Shown one piece after another: positions 44,291 to 54,781 of a stretch of DNA of 64,000 bases. How positions within the stretch are numbered: position 1 is the first letter of the stretch; the number at the start of each line of letters is the position of its first letter. Position numbers and translations under genes: made by a program. This DNA comes from Arthrobacter sp. CDRTa11 (lineage in GTDB: Bacteria; Actinomycetota; Actinomycetes; Actinomycetales; Micrococcaceae): NCBI RefSeq assembly GCF_026427775.1, contig NZ_CP044532.1, forward strand, positions 2,170,001-2,234,000. Reading direction: 5' to 3'. Under the pieces are notes generated by a model, which was not told where the DNA came from, did not search any database, and saw only the letters and a program-made list of their open reading frames with translations.

Positions 44291-44674
44291 GAGGAGCGCC
44301 GTCAATGGCAGTGAGACCAGGCCCGACAGCGTGCGCGCCAGTGAATTGGCTGCCAAGCCAGCTGCCAGTTGAGCCCGCCCGCTTGACTACAGGCGAATAC
44401 AGTTCCAGCTCAGTGCCGTGGATACGTACCGCTTTGGAGCACATCCCAGGTTCGTCAGGGCAGTTTCGTCTAACACGGCGAGCGGGCGCCGATCAACGCC
44501 CGCTGAAAGCGCGTCGAGACCTTGAATCACTGGAAGCCTGTGGGGGGCGTTTCCGGGCTGATGGTAAGCAGCTTCGTTCCGGTGTAATTCGGGTCGGCCG
44601 GATGCATCAGGAGGAGTTGCCCTCGCCGGGCAGTGAGTCATGAGGCGCACAAGGGTGTCGGCTGAGCCTTGACT
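44291..44674. other. No recognised gene
   Basis: Between the hydratase remnant and the 3' end of the amino-acid dehydrogenase. No family sequence or clear hairpin seen. Confidence 0.4.
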
Positions 44675-45847
44675 TTAGATAAGGACATCGACTGTCTCGG
44701 TGACTGGTTTAGGGATCTGTCGACGAAGCTGCATTGCTTCAAGGACCCGCTTTTGGGCGATGGCATAGGCGGCCTCATGTGGCGTTAGGTAGTTACGGCT
44801 GCTCTCCTCCAGGACAGCTGTTGTGTTGGCCCTCAACTTTGTGGAGATCATCGTGAAGATCTCCGCTGGGTCTATCACGAACGGTGAGTATCTTGCAGCC
44901 ATCGAGTGGGCTGCCGCCACGATGCCGCCGGCGTTGGCGATGAAGTCCGGAACGACGGTGATGCCGCGCTCGTGGAGAATGCGGCGGGAGCTTGGGGAGG
45001 TCGGGAGGTTGGCCCCTTCAATCACGAGTTTCACGTTTGTCGACGCTGCGATGACATCGTTGACGGTGTCCTCTCGGGCAGCGGGGATCAGGATGTCGGC
45101 GTCCACTGTCATTGCGGTGTCTGCTGGCTGCATTGATCCGTAGTGGCGCACGCAGGCGTCGCCAGCCTCGGCACGAAGGTTCGCCAGCCTGGCGACGTTT
45201 AGGCCGTTGGGGTCATGGACAGCACCCGCCGACGTCGATACCGCCACGATGGTGGCCCCCAGTTCCACGAGGCGCACTGCGGCAGCCTGCCCCACGGCTC
45301 CGAAACCCTGGATCGAAACACGCGATTCCTGGATGGAGATGTTCCGGTGTTGGGCCGCCGCTTCCGTGGCTTCCGCGACCCCGTATCCCGTGACCCCCAG
45401 CTGGTCGTAGGGGAGCCCGCCCAGCGCCCTGGGAAGTCCGGTCGATGCGCCGCGGTCCCCGAGTTCGTCGAGGAAGATGGCGGCGTCCTCCTCGGCCAGT
45501 CCCATGTCGAGCCCAAAAACATACTCGGACGGAACCTCGTTTGAGAGGGCACGGGCGAAGGCCCGCAGTATCGATTCCTTCTTTGGGTCGTTGGGATCGC
45601 CGAGGATACCAGCCTTGGCCCCGCCGTGAAAGAGATCAACAGCGGCCCATTTCCAGGTCATGGTCCTGGCGAGCCGCGCCACTTCCTGGACGGAGAGGCT
45701 GGGGCTCATCCTGGTTCCGCCCTTGCCGGTTCCGCGTGCGGTGTTGTCTAGGACGAGGACTCCGCGCATCCCCGTCTTCCGGTCTGACACCACAACAATC
45801 TTTTCCGGGCCCCATTCGTCGATCATTGAAAATACGCTGTCTGTCAT
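44675..45847 (-). CDS. Glu/Leu/Phe/Val dehydrogenase
   Basis: 390 residues. N-terminal catalytic domain: GKGGTRMSPSLSVQEVARLARTMTWKWA, the catalytic Lys in FHGGAKAGILGDP. C-terminal Rossmann domain: SIQGFGAVGQAAAVRLVELGA, then ADILIPAAREDTV and VIEGANLPTSP, with PDFIANAGGIVAA. It interconverts an amino acid and its 2-oxoacid with NAD(P) and ammonia. Overall a glutamate-dehydrogenase-like form, slightly short. It lies beside the LysR gene and amino acid transporter and could supply or remove the amino group in the lysine-type pathway further right (inference). Confidence 0.87.
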   Translation of the reverse strand: MTDSVFSMIDEWGPEKIVVVSDRKTGMRGVLVLDNTARGTGKGGTRMSPSLSVQEVARLARTMTWKWAAVDLFHGGAKAGILGDPNDPKKESILRAFARALSNEVPSEYVFGLDMGLAEEDAAIFLDELGDRGASTGLPRALGGLPYDQLGVTGYGVAEATEAAAQHRNISIQESRVSIQGFGAVGQAAAVRLVELGATIVAVSTSAGAVHDPNGLNVARLANLRAEAGDACVRHYGSMQPADTAMTVDADILIPAAREDTVNDVIAASTNVKLVIEGANLPTSPSSRRILHERGITVVPDFIANAGGIVAAAHSMAARYSPFVIDPAEIFTMISTKLRANTTAVLEESSRNYLTPHEAAYAIAQKRVLEAMQLRRQIPKPVTETVDVLI

Positions 45848-46003
45848 TTTGATCTATCCCCTTGTCGTGAGCATTAGTAACTACTACTTAGCTTGAGGGG
45901 CGGATCCCGGGCTCCGCCAGAGCTGCAGTGCCACAGTTGGTGCAGGCGGCATAAGCAATCCTTGGCCTGGCCCAGCCAGAGAGGGGCTTAGTGTGACCCT
46001 GCC

Positions 46004-46927
46004 TTATCCCACATGGACGCCGGGAGTCACATCCGCGGAGGTCCGGGCTGCAGTCTGCAGGGCCAGGAGAGCACCCTCAACCGCGGGATTGACCGTGGTG
46101 TGCGGATAAAGGGCCAGGACATGCCGGCGGACGCGAAGGTCCAGGATCCGCGCAGTGGAGATGTCGCTACTGTATTTGTGGCCCAATGCCGGGATGAGGG
46201 CGATTCCAAGCCCGGAACGGACAAATCCCCTGATGACGTCGTAATCGTCACTTCGAAAATCAACATCAGGTTCAAAGCCGGCCGCGGCGCATGCCCTTCG
46301 CAGGGAACGTGCCCCTGATGTTCTCGCCCCGGATGAAACCCAGGTCTCATTTTTGAGGTCTGCGAGCGAGATTTCCATGCCTTCCAGCCGGTGACCTCCG
46401 GGAAGGAGCAAGATCAGTTCTTCGGTTAGAAGTGGCGTGGACTTCAAGGCCTTCGGCCAGGCGTGCGGAACAAGGTCGTAGTGGTACACCAGCGCGAGGT
46501 CCAGGTCCCGGTCGAGCAGCAGGGGGACGAGCTTGTCCGGTTCCCCTTCGTCGAGTTGTATGGTGACCTTCTGGTGTGCCTGGACAAAGTCTGAGAGCGC
46601 CAGCGGAAGGAGCTTCTGGCTCGCTGTTGGGAAGCTGCCCAGCCGAACGCGTCCGATGCTGCCTTCAGACATGGCGCGCACCTCGTCTTCGAATACTCCA
46701 AAGGCAGCGAGCGCTTCCTGCGCCTTTTCGGCGAGGAAACCCGCGGTCGGGGTGGGCCTGATCCCGTGGGCGTCCCTCTCGAAAAGAGTCATCTTTACTG
46801 CCCGTTCCAGACTGGCCATCTGTTGTGAAACGGCTGAGCCTGTGTAGCCAAGCCGGCGTGCGGCCTCGGCAAACGAACCGGTCCGGAGAACTACTACGAG
46901 GGTTCTCAAGTGCAGGGGATTGAGCAT
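46004..46927 (-). CDS. LysR-family transcriptional regulator
   Basis: About 307 residues from ATG 46927 (MLNPLHLRTLVVVLRTGSFAEAARRLGYTGSAVSQQMASLE), the usual LysR start; an ATG at 46945 is possible and neither has a clear ribosome site. The effector domain has RVRLGSFPTASQKLLPLAL, DLALVYHYDLVP and FVRSGLGIALIPALG. It faces the ABC transporter operon across a 350-bp gap and reads away from it, the common layout for a regulator of the divergent transport genes. It resembles the LysR at 56087 in the TGSAVSQQMA region. Confidence 0.9.
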   Translation of the reverse strand: MLNPLHLRTLVVVLRTGSFAEAARRLGYTGSAVSQQMASLERAVKMTLFERDAHGIRPTPTAGFLAEKAQEALAAFGVFEDEVRAMSEGSIGRVRLGSFPTASQKLLPLALSDFVQAHQKVTIQLDEGEPDKLVPLLLDRDLDLALVYHYDLVPHAWPKALKSTPLLTEELILLLPGGHRLEGMEISLADLKNETWVSSGARTSGARSLRRACAAAGFEPDVDFRSDDYDVIRGFVRSGLGIALIPALGHKYSSDISTARILDLRVRRHVLALYPHTTVNPAVEGALLALQTAARTSADVTPGVHVG

Positions 46928-47280
46928 ACGGCCAGCTAACCCCATGCCGGACACATCCGCAAAGACCGGGGCGGGATCAGCGACGAGCTTCCGGCACTTG
47001 AGTCGCCGGGCAACCCGTGTTTGCACCATGTGAGGCCACTTCCATTGGTTTCTGCGGCGGTGATGCTGGTCACAACTCCAGACCAAGTAATGCTTGCCCT
47101 AGGGCCACAATCGGTCATTCTGAATCGCTTCCTCGGGTCGGAAACGTCGGGCATAGTCAAGCAGACAGGTCGGGCATGACTCGGACACTGACCAACTAGA
47201 ACGGGCTGCCCCAAGCCCGCCGAGGCCCCGATTTCCCCATCCATGTATCCCATGAGCCAGTCCATAGGAGCACAGCCAGA
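46928..47280. other. Divergent promoter region, lysR-type gene / ABC transporter
   Basis: About 350 bases without a gene; must contain the promoters of both units. The ATP-binding gene has AGGAG ten bases before its ATG at 47281. No clear operator was picked. Confidence 0.45.
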
Positions 47281-48063
<783 letters not shown>

Positions 48064-48069
48064 GGCAAC

Positions 48070-48708
48070 GTGGACATCTTCCTGACCATCCTGCAGGGCG
48101 TCCCGATGACAATCGGACTCACAGTCGCCGCGCTTGCCATCGGCGCCGTTGGCGGAATCCCACTGGCCTTGGGCCGGCGCTCCAACGTTCCGATCATCAG
48201 CCTCGCAGCTGTCTCCATAATTGAAATCCTGCGTGGCATCCCGCCCATCGTCTGGCTGTTCATCATCTACTTTGGCCTCGGCACCGCCCTGCCCATGCTC
48301 GACCCGATCACATCTGCCGTCGTCGGCCTTGGCTTGATTTCCTGTGCCTACATGGCGGAGATCTACCGTGGAGGCCTTTCGGCCATTACCCGCGGCCAAT
48401 GGGAGGCCAGCGAAGCACTTGGCATGGGGCGGGGATCGGTGCTGACGTTCATCATCGGGCCTCAGGTCTTCCGCGTTTCCGTGCCCGCGGCAGCCAGCTA
48501 CGCGATCGGGCTGCTCAAGGACTCCTCAGTGGCCTACACCATCGGTGTTTCCGAAATTGTGTACTTCGCCAACGATCAGTCGCGCCAGACCTCCGACGCC
48601 CTTGGACCGTTCTTCCTGGCGGCACTGGTGTACGTCATCATGACCATTCCCTGTGCCTGGGCGACCCGTGCCCTTGATGCCCGACTCCGGATGCGAGTAG
48701 CCCGATGA
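48070..48708 (+). CDS. Amino acid ABC transporter permease 1
   Basis: 212 residues from GTG 48070, six bases after the ATPase stop. HisM/GlnP family: LQGVPMTIGLTVAALAIG at the start, then FVEILRGIPP-like SIIEILRGIPPIVWLFIIYFGL, and the EAA loop GQWEASEALGMGRGSVLTFIIGPQ that contacts the ATPase. Five membrane helices. Forms a heterodimeric channel with the next gene. Confidence 0.92.
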   Translation: MDIFLTILQGVPMTIGLTVAALAIGAVGGIPLALGRRSNVPIISLAAVSIIEILRGIPPIVWLFIIYFGLGTALPMLDPITSAVVGLGLISCAYMAEIYRGGLSAITRGQWEASEALGMGRGSVLTFIIGPQVFRVSVPAAASYAIGLLKDSSVAYTIGVSEIVYFANDQSRQTSDALGPFFLAALVYVIMTIPCAWATRALDARLRMRVAR

Positions 48709-49358
48709 ATTTTCTTAGCGACTGGCCAACTTTCCTGCCGGGCCTCCTTGCTGGCCTTGGCGTCAGTGTCCAGGTTGCCCTGCTCAGCCTTGTCATTGGT
48801 ATTCCCGGTGGCCTGCTGCTGGCCATAGGAGCCAGCAGCAGGAAAAAGGCTGTCCGGCTCCTGATCATTGGCGTCGTCGAGATCGGCCGTGGAACCCCCG
48901 CCCTGGTGGTGCTGCAGATTTTCTACTTCGGACTTCCCGCCAGCGGGCTCACGCTGTCGTCCATGGCGGCGAGTGTTGTTGCACTCGCTGCTACGACGGC
49001 GGCATACACGAGTGAGATCCTGCGCGGCGGACTCCAGGCCGTCCCCCAGGGCGAGGTCGAGGCCGCCGGGGCACTTGGGATGAGCCGTCGTGACACCCTG
49101 CGGTTCATTGTCGTTCCCCAGGGCTTGAGGATCGCGATTCCGTCCCTCATCGGCTTTGCCATCCTGATATTCCAGGCCACTTCCCTCGCCTACACCGTGG
49201 CCCTGCCGGAATTGCTGAGCCAAGCGTACTCGATCGGCTCCTCGACCTTCAACTACCTCAGCGTGTTGGTTCTGGCAGGCCTGATGTACGCGGCCATCAC
49301 CATCCCGGCGAGCTGGCTCACCTCCCGGGCCGAAAAGCGCCTTGCCCGACACCTCTAA
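48705..49358 (+). CDS. Amino acid ABC transporter permease 2
   Basis: 217 residues, ATG overlapping the previous stop (ATGA), so translation is coupled. LLAGLGVSVQVALLSLVIGIPGG, VVEIGRGTPALVVLQIFYFGLP and the EAA loop QGEVEAAGALGMSRRDTLRFIVVPQ identify it as the partner permease. It ends 22 bases before the binding-protein start. Confidence 0.92.
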   Translation: MNFLSDWPTFLPGLLAGLGVSVQVALLSLVIGIPGGLLLAIGASSRKKAVRLLIIGVVEIGRGTPALVVLQIFYFGLPASGLTLSSMAASVVALAATTAAYTSEILRGGLQAVPQGEVEAAGALGMSRRDTLRFIVVPQGLRIAIPSLIGFAILIFQATSLAYTVALPELLSQAYSIGSSTFNYLSVLVLAGLMYAAITIPASWLTSRAEKRLARHL

Positions 49359-49380
49359 GTCCCCACCCCAAGGAGAAACC

Positions 49381-50217
49381 ATGAAAAACCAGAAGACCAC
49401 AGTCATTGCAGCCCTCGCCTTCGCTGCCACCGCCCTCTCGGGCTGCGGCGGAACGGCAAGCAGCGCCCCGAGTGCCGACTGCAAGCCTGCGCACGAGTTC
49501 CCGACCGTCGCGGAGGGAAAGCTGTCGGTCGTGCTGTACGACCTCCCCCCGTTCTCAAAGCTCGAGGGCAACAAAGTGGCCGGTGTCGACGGCGACATCA
49601 TTAACGCCATCGCCGAAATGGAATGCCTGTCAGTATCAGCAAAGTCGGTTGCGACAGCCGCGAACATCCCCACGGTGCAGGCAGGCCGCGCCGACCTGTC
49701 TATTGCGGCTTGGTACCGCACTGCCTCCCGTGCTGAAATAGTGGGCCTTACCGACCCCATCTACACAGACCAGATGGCCATCATCTCCAAAGACGGCCTG
49801 GACGACGCCGAGCAGCTTAAGGGCAAAACCGTTGGCACCGTCGACGGCTACCTGTGGGTTGATGACATGAAGAAGCTGCTCGGCGATTCCCTGAAGGTGT
49901 ACCCGACCACGCTGAATATGAACCAGGACCTTGAGGCCGGCCGCATCGACATTGGCATCGACAGCTACGGCTCAGCCCAGTTCAACAAAAAGAGTGACTT
50001 CCAGGTCTCCGTGATCAAACCCCACGAAGCTGTCGCAGCGTCCAAAGAAGCGGCACAGATTGCCATCCCCGTGCCCAAACAGAACGCCGAACTGCTCGCG
50101 GCGTTGAACGCTGATCTGAAGACCCTCCGGGAAAGTGGCAAGCTCGAGGAGATTCTGAAGGCCAACGGCCTGGATTCATCAGCAGCCGACACAGGCGAAG
50201 CACGCCTCATCAGCTAG
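49381..50217 (+). CDS. Amino acid ABC transporter substrate-binding lipoprotein
   Basis: 278 residues from ATG 49381 with AAGGAGA upstream; the frame opens at 49342. A signal peptide (KNQKTTVIAALAFAATALSGC) ends in the lipobox LSGC, so it is a lipoprotein on the outer face of the membrane. SBP_bac_3 features: GKLSVVLYDLPPFSKLE, VAGVDGDIINAIAEME, QAGRADLSIAAWYRT, GKTVGTVDGYLW and AGRIDIGIDSYG. The ligand is probably a polar amino acid; the lysine/pipecolate-type genes next to it are a hint only. A strong terminator follows. Confidence 0.9.
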   Translation: MKNQKTTVIAALAFAATALSGCGGTASSAPSADCKPAHEFPTVAEGKLSVVLYDLPPFSKLEGNKVAGVDGDIINAIAEMECLSVSAKSVATAANIPTVQAGRADLSIAAWYRTASRAEIVGLTDPIYTDQMAIISKDGLDDAEQLKGKTVGTVDGYLWVDDMKKLLGDSLKVYPTTLNMNQDLEAGRIDIGIDSYGSAQFNKKSDFQVSVIKPHEAVAASKEAAQIAIPVPKQNAELLAALNADLKTLRESGKLEEILKANGLDSSAADTGEARLIS

Positions 50218-50233
50218 GCCCATAACGGCACGA

Positions 50234-50267
50234 CAAAGCGGCGGTCCCCCGAGGGGCCGCCGCTTTG
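50234..50267 (+). terminator. Intrinsic terminator after the ABC operon
   Basis: Stem 50234-50244 with 50257-50267 (AAAGCGGCGG/CCGCCGCTTT core, extended by TCCCC/GGGG-type pairing toward the loop). It ends the ABC operon and, read from the other side, the convergent GlcD-like gene. Confidence 0.85.
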
Positions 50268-50284
50268 GTGTTCGCGCCGTCGTA

Positions 50285-51636
50285 CTACACGCCACGTCCC
50301 GGGGTGAGAATCCCCTGGGGGTCGAAAGCGCTCCTGATCCGTTGGTGCGCTGCGCGGGTGGCAGGATCGAGCTGTTTGGAGAGGGACCCGAATTTCAGTG
50401 ATCCCACGCCGTGTTCCCCGCTGATTGTCCCGCCCAGGCGCAGAGCGTGGTCGGTGATGAGGTCCAGGATCCGTTCTGCTTCCGCATAGGCTTCGGCTGA
50501 TTCATCCTCGATGACCACGGATGGGTGGAGATTGCCGTCACCGGCATGCGCAAATGTTGGTATTGCCACGTTCTCATCGGCGCTGATCTTCTCCAGTCCT
50601 TCGAACATCTCCGCCAGTCGGGCGATCGGCACAGCGACATCGCAGGACGCGCGCAGGCCCCTGGCATCCAGTGCCTTGCCGGAGACACGGCGGGCCTCCA
50701 GGAGTACGTCGCCGTCGGCCTGTTCCACGTTGCTGGCTCCCGCCTCCTGGCAGAGCCGTGACGCCAGCGCCGCATCGGCCCCGGAGGTCAGCGATATGAA
50801 CTGACCCACCAGGATCGCAGCGCCATCTGTCGACAGCCCGGTGGGGTGGAACTGTTCGACGATCTCCACGCTGGCCCGGTCCATCAATTCCAGGACATCC
50901 GGGACCACCGGGCTGTTCATGATGGCGGTCACTGCCCTGCCCGCGCTGGCGACCGAAGGAAATGTCGCGCGAAATGTGACGGCTCTGCCAGCGGGGCGGG
51001 GCTTCAGCCTGAGGGTCGCACCGGTGACGATGCCGAGGGTGCCTTCGGAACCCACAAACAGGCTGGTGAGGTCATAGCCCACGACATTTTTGCGTGTTTT
51101 CGAGCCGGTGCGGATGATCTCGCCGTCGGCCAGAACCACCTCCAGGCCGGCCACGCTGTCTGTGGTGACACCGTACTTTACGCAGCGCAGTCCGCCCGCG
51201 TTGGTGGCAATGTTGCCGCCGATCGTCGACTGGCGGTAGCTGGCAGGATCAGGGGCATACATCAGGCCGTATTCAGCGGCGGCGGCGTCCACGTCAGCGG
51301 TGATGACGCCGGCCTGGACTTCTGCGAGCCTGTTGCCGGGATCGATGCTGACGATGGAGTCCATTTCGGCGAGCGAAATGACCAGGCCGCCCGGATAAGC
51401 CACGGCGCCGCCGGCGAGGCCCGTCCCGGCACCGCGGACGGACACGGGGACGTTGTTCCGCGCGGCCCAGCGGAGCCCGGCTGCCACATCTTCGGCCGTC
51501 CGCGCAGCCAGGACGGCCAAAGGCAATCCTTGCGGTATGGCTCGGGAGGCGTCGGAACTGTAGCGGACCAGTTCGTCCGGGTCGGTCAGAATCCGGCCTT
51601 GGAGCCCTTCTGTCAGTTCCTGGGTTGTCTTCATGG
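50285..51636 (-). CDS. FAD-linked 2-hydroxyacid dehydrogenase, GlcD / D-2-hydroxyglutarate dehydrogenase type
   Basis: 450 residues from ATG 51636 (GAGGAAG upstream); a longer frame to 51721 is not family-like. FAD-binding_4 domain: VPVSVRGAGTGLAGGAVAYPGGLVISL, then TIGGNIATNAGGLRCVKYGVTTD and VGSEGTLGIVT. FAD-oxidase C domain ends in THAGDGNLHPSVV-like FAHAGDGNLHPSVV and LGGTISGEHGVGSLKF. The family oxidises D-lactate, glycolate or D-2-hydroxyglutarate. In the cluster it lies downstream of an HglS-like protein whose expected product is D-2-hydroxyglutarate, so that acid is the favoured substrate, giving 2-oxoglutarate (inference). A terminator separates it from the upstream gene. Confidence 0.85.
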
Positions 51637-51689
51637 ATGGTCTTCCTCTGGTTGGTGGGCGGTGCCCATGGAATCTTGGGGAAAGAAAG

Positions 51690-51721
51690 ATGCGGCGGCC
51701 ACCCGGAGGTGGCCGCCGCAT
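51690..51721 (-). terminator. Intrinsic terminator between ALDH7-type gene and GlcD-like gene
   Basis: Perfect 14-bp stem (51690-51703 with 51708-51721), 4-nt loop, and on the minus strand a T-rich tail (CTTTCTTTCC). It would end or attenuate the three-gene transcript before the GlcD-like gene, only 54 bases ahead of that start. Confidence 0.82.
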
Positions 51722-51733
51722 AAGTGGTGGTGC

Positions 51734-53272
51734 CTAGAGGAACTTGACGCCCTGGGCGAGCGGCAGTTCGCCCGAGAAGTTGATGGTGTTGGTGGCCTGG
51801 CGCATGTAGACCTTCCAGGAATCGGAGCCGGACTCACGTCCGCCGCCGGTTTCCTTTTCACCGCCGAAGGCACCGCCGATTTCGGCACCGGAGGTGCCGA
51901 TGTTCACGTTGGCAATGCCGCAGTCGGATCCGCTCGCGGAGAGGAACCTTTCGGCTTCGGTCTGGTCCTGCGTGAAGATTGCCGAGGAGAGGCCCTGCGG
52001 AACGCTGTTGTGGATTTCGATGGCTTCGTCCAGGGTCTCGTAGGTCAGGACGTAAAGGATGGGGGCAAAGGTTTCATCGTGGACGACGGCGGTCTGGGCG
52101 GGCATCCGGACGACGGCCGGCTGGACGTAGTAGGCCTCCGGTGCGTCGTCGGCAAGGACGCGGTCGCCTCCGTAGATGACCTCGCCGCCTTCTGCGACGG
52201 CCTGGATGAGTGCATCCTGCTGTGCCTGGAAGCTGCCGGCGTTGATCAGCGGCCCAACAAGGTTTGCCTCCTCGGTGGGGCTGCCGATGCTCAGGGTGCC
52301 GTAGGCGTCCACAATCCGGCTGACCAGGGTATCGGCGATCGAGGAGTGGACAATGAGCCGCCGTAGGGAGGTGCAGCGCTGGCCCGCGGTACCCGCAGCG
52401 GCGAAGACGATGCCGCGCAGGGCAAGATCCAGGTCCGCGGACGGGGCGACGATAGCGCCGTTGTTGCCGCCGAGTTCCAGCAGCGCACGGCCGAACCGCT
52501 TGGCGATCAGCGGCGCGATTTCCTGGCCCATGCGCACTGAGCCCGTCGCCGAAACCAAAGCAATGCGTGGGTCCTCGACCAGCTTCTGTCCACCGACGCG
52601 GTCAGTGAGGAGCAGCTGATGAATTCCCTCGGGTGCCCCCACGTCCTTGACCGCACGGGCGAGGAGGGTGTCGACGGCGAGGGCGGACAGGCGGGTGGCG
52701 TCGGCGGGCTTCCACACGACGGTATCGCCGGCAACCAGGGCCAGTGCAGTGTTCCAGGCGTAGACGGCCACCGGGAAGTTGAAAGCCGAGATGATGCCGA
52801 CGACGCCCAGCGGGTGCCAGGTTTCGGCAAGCCTGTGCCCGGGGCGCTCGGACGGCATGGTTTTGCCGTACAGCTGGCGGGACTGGCCGACGGCGAGGTC
52901 CGTGATGTCGATCATTTCCTGGACTTCGCCCAGCGCTTCGGAGCGGATTTTTCCGACCTCGGCGGTGATGAGGGTGGCGACGTCTTCTTTGTGTTCGGTC
53001 AGCAGCTGGCCCCAGCGCTTGACCAGGGCGCCGCGGACCGGTGCGGGGACGTTGCGCCAGGTCTTGAAGGCCTCAGTTGCCTGGGCGATCGCCGCTTCGA
53101 TTTCTTCGTCGTTGTGGACCTTGGTGTGGAGGACGACTTCACCTGTGACGGGTGTGCGGCTTTCGCGGGTTCCGTCCAGCGATGCAGGATCGACGCCGAT
53201 GGAGCGGAGGCTTTTGCGTACCTCTTCAGTGATTTGGGATGTTGCGGGAATGGTGGATGTGATTGCGGTCAT
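51734..53272 (-). CDS. ALDH7-type dehydrogenase (piperideine-6-carboxylate / 2-aminoadipate semialdehyde dehydrogenase)
   Basis: 512 residues. ALDH7 group marks: the N-terminal ITEEVRKSLRSIGVD, VGVVGIISAFNFPVAVYAWN, VSATGSVRMGQEIAPLIAKRFGR, Glu motif LELGGNNGAIVAPSADLD, Cys in GTAGQRCTSLRRLIVHSS and the C-terminal GGAFGGEKETGGGRESGSDSWK. This branch (AmaB, antiquitin) oxidises 2-aminoadipate 6-semialdehyde, in equilibrium with piperideine-6-carboxylate, to 2-aminoadipate. It starts 18 bases after the HglS-like stop, so they are cotranscribed. Part of the proposed lysine/pipecolate route. Confidence 0.88.
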   Translation of the reverse strand: MTAITSTIPATSQITEEVRKSLRSIGVDPASLDGTRESRTPVTGEVVLHTKVHNDEEIEAAIAQATEAFKTWRNVPAPVRGALVKRWGQLLTEHKEDVATLITAEVGKIRSEALGEVQEMIDITDLAVGQSRQLYGKTMPSERPGHRLAETWHPLGVVGIISAFNFPVAVYAWNTALALVAGDTVVWKPADATRLSALAVDTLLARAVKDVGAPEGIHQLLLTDRVGGQKLVEDPRIALVSATGSVRMGQEIAPLIAKRFGRALLELGGNNGAIVAPSADLDLALRGIVFAAAGTAGQRCTSLRRLIVHSSIADTLVSRIVDAYGTLSIGSPTEEANLVGPLINAGSFQAQQDALIQAVAEGGEVIYGGDRVLADDAPEAYYVQPAVVRMPAQTAVVHDETFAPILYVLTYETLDEAIEIHNSVPQGLSSAIFTQDQTEAERFLSASGSDCGIANVNIGTSGAEIGGAFGGEKETGGGRESGSDSWKVYMRQATNTINFSGELPLAQGVKFL

Positions 53273-53290
53273 GATGGCCTTCTTTCGGGG

Positions 53291-54718
53291 TTAGGCTTTG
53301 GATGCTGACGGGGGGAGGTCGGTGATGGTGATGCCGAGCTGGCGCCCGGCTGCCTCGATTGAGGCGGTCTGTTCTGCTGAGTAGAGCTCGTTAGGGTCGA
53401 AAATCCTGGTTCCGAGCACTTCCGAGAGCCGGTCGATGTCGTAAGGAGTGCCGAGCTGCCCGTCGTCGCGTGAGCCGTCGTCGGTGAGGTTTGATTGGAA
53501 GATTCCGGCGGCGGACCGGGGCAGGAAGTCTTCGTAGACGATTGGTTCCGGGACAAGGACGCCGCCCTCGACCAGTTCACGCAGCGAGGCAGTCTGCTTG
53601 TGGGGGGCATGCCCGGCGTCCGCCACACGATAGGTGAAATAGGCCAGTCCCTGGAGGGCAAGTTCCTGCTCGCTGGCCGGAAGGTTCTTCCGCCAGACCT
53701 GCGCTGCTACCTCCACGCGGGTGGTTCCGGCCGGGCCTGCGGCCAGCAGGCTATCGACGTCGGCCACCATCCTGTCGTAGAGGTCCCTGCCAAGCTCGGT
53801 CAGGGCGATCCCGCGCTGTTCCACTTCCCCAAACCGGACGCGAAGAGAGCCCGGGCGGACTTCGCCGTCCTGATGGCGGAAGCTCCGTTCCTCGGCGAGG
53901 GCTCGGAAGGATGTCTGGCGGAGCAGGACGTCGGGGCCTTCCCAGTTCGGCGGGCCCTGGATTTCGTCGATCATCGCGATTCCGCGGGCTTCCATCCGGG
54001 CGTAAAGGTCATCAATGTCCAGCACGCGCGGCGTCAGGTGGTTGATGTGGGTGGAGGGGACGCCACCAATATCCGCGGCCACGGCCGAGATCCGTTCGAG
54101 CTTGAAGTACCAGTCGTGGTCAACCGGCTCCTGGGACAGTTCAAAGGCGGCAGTAGCCAGGTCCAGCAGGCGGGCGGCGTCTTCCGGTGCCAGGTCCTTC
54201 TGCGCGCTGGCCTTGTCCGCCAGCTCAAGGAGTTCCTCGCTGAACAGCGTTCGCGCGTCGATAAAGGCTTCGAGCTGCTTTTCTGTTTCCGCATCAAAAA
54301 AGCGGCGGTCGTCGTGGGCCAGCATGGAGGTGAACACACGGAACGGGTTCTTGGCCAGCTCGTCTGGATCGATCGGACGAAATGCGGTGGACACCACGGG
54401 GACTGAACTCTTTGAGGCATCCCGCAGGTCGTAGAAACCCACCGGATACATGCCGAAGCCGGAAAAAACCCGCGCAACCTGGGCGAGTTCCCGCGCTGAA
54501 CCCACGCGGATGGCCCCGTGGCGTTCGGCGGTGACACGCTGGATGCTGCCCAGCCGCTCGGCGTCGTTCCCGTTGCGGCGAATGAAGTCCTCGTTGACCT
54601 CCCGGGAGACGTCAACGAGGGTGTTGTAGGCGGGAACTTCGTTCCCGTAAAGCGTCGCCAGTCGCAGGGCGAATTCAGCCCGCAGTTCCCACAGCTGAAG
54701 CTTCTTTGTTGTTGGCAT
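53291..54718 (-). CDS. hglS: DUF1338 / HglS-like 2-oxoadipate dioxygenase-decarboxylase
   Basis: 475 residues, YdcJ/HglS-type (DUF1338). The first metal His and the substrate Arg are in ERHGAIRVGS (His67, Arg71, four apart as in HglS), a second His lies in STHINHLTPRVLD, and a later acidic ligand probably in the MIDEIQGPP to GEVEQRGIALT region. Characterised HglS converts 2-oxoadipate to D-2-hydroxyglutarate with O2 and Fe(II), closing the D-lysine pathway. Length is near the family norm. It sits between the DAO-type oxidase (63-bp gap) and the ALDH7 gene (18-bp gap). The assignment rests on motif recall and context, so the symbol is provisional. Confidence 0.8.
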   Translation of the reverse strand: MPTTKKLQLWELRAEFALRLATLYGNEVPAYNTLVDVSREVNEDFIRRNGNDAERLGSIQRVTAERHGAIRVGSARELAQVARVFSGFGMYPVGFYDLRDASKSSVPVVSTAFRPIDPDELAKNPFRVFTSMLAHDDRRFFDAETEKQLEAFIDARTLFSEELLELADKASAQKDLAPEDAARLLDLATAAFELSQEPVDHDWYFKLERISAVAADIGGVPSTHINHLTPRVLDIDDLYARMEARGIAMIDEIQGPPNWEGPDVLLRQTSFRALAEERSFRHQDGEVRPGSLRVRFGEVEQRGIALTELGRDLYDRMVADVDSLLAAGPAGTTRVEVAAQVWRKNLPASEQELALQGLAYFTYRVADAGHAPHKQTASLRELVEGGVLVPEPIVYEDFLPRSAAGIFQSNLTDDGSRDDGQLGTPYDIDRLSEVLGTRIFDPNELYSAEQTASIEAAGRQLGITITDLPPSASKA

Positions 54719-54781
54719 GGGCTTGGTCCTTTCTGTTGGTGTCTTTTTCGGGGTGATTCGTGGGCTGGTGCACCGGGCGGT

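Noticed and set aside
48576..49760. Minus-strand ORF (394 codons) over the ABC permease and binding-protein genes
   Set aside because: The plus-strand genes overlap, are coupled and have all family motifs.
50846..52366. Plus-strand ORF (506 codons) over the GlcD-like and ALDH7 genes
   Set aside because: Spans two real genes and a terminator on the other strand; no recognisable motif.
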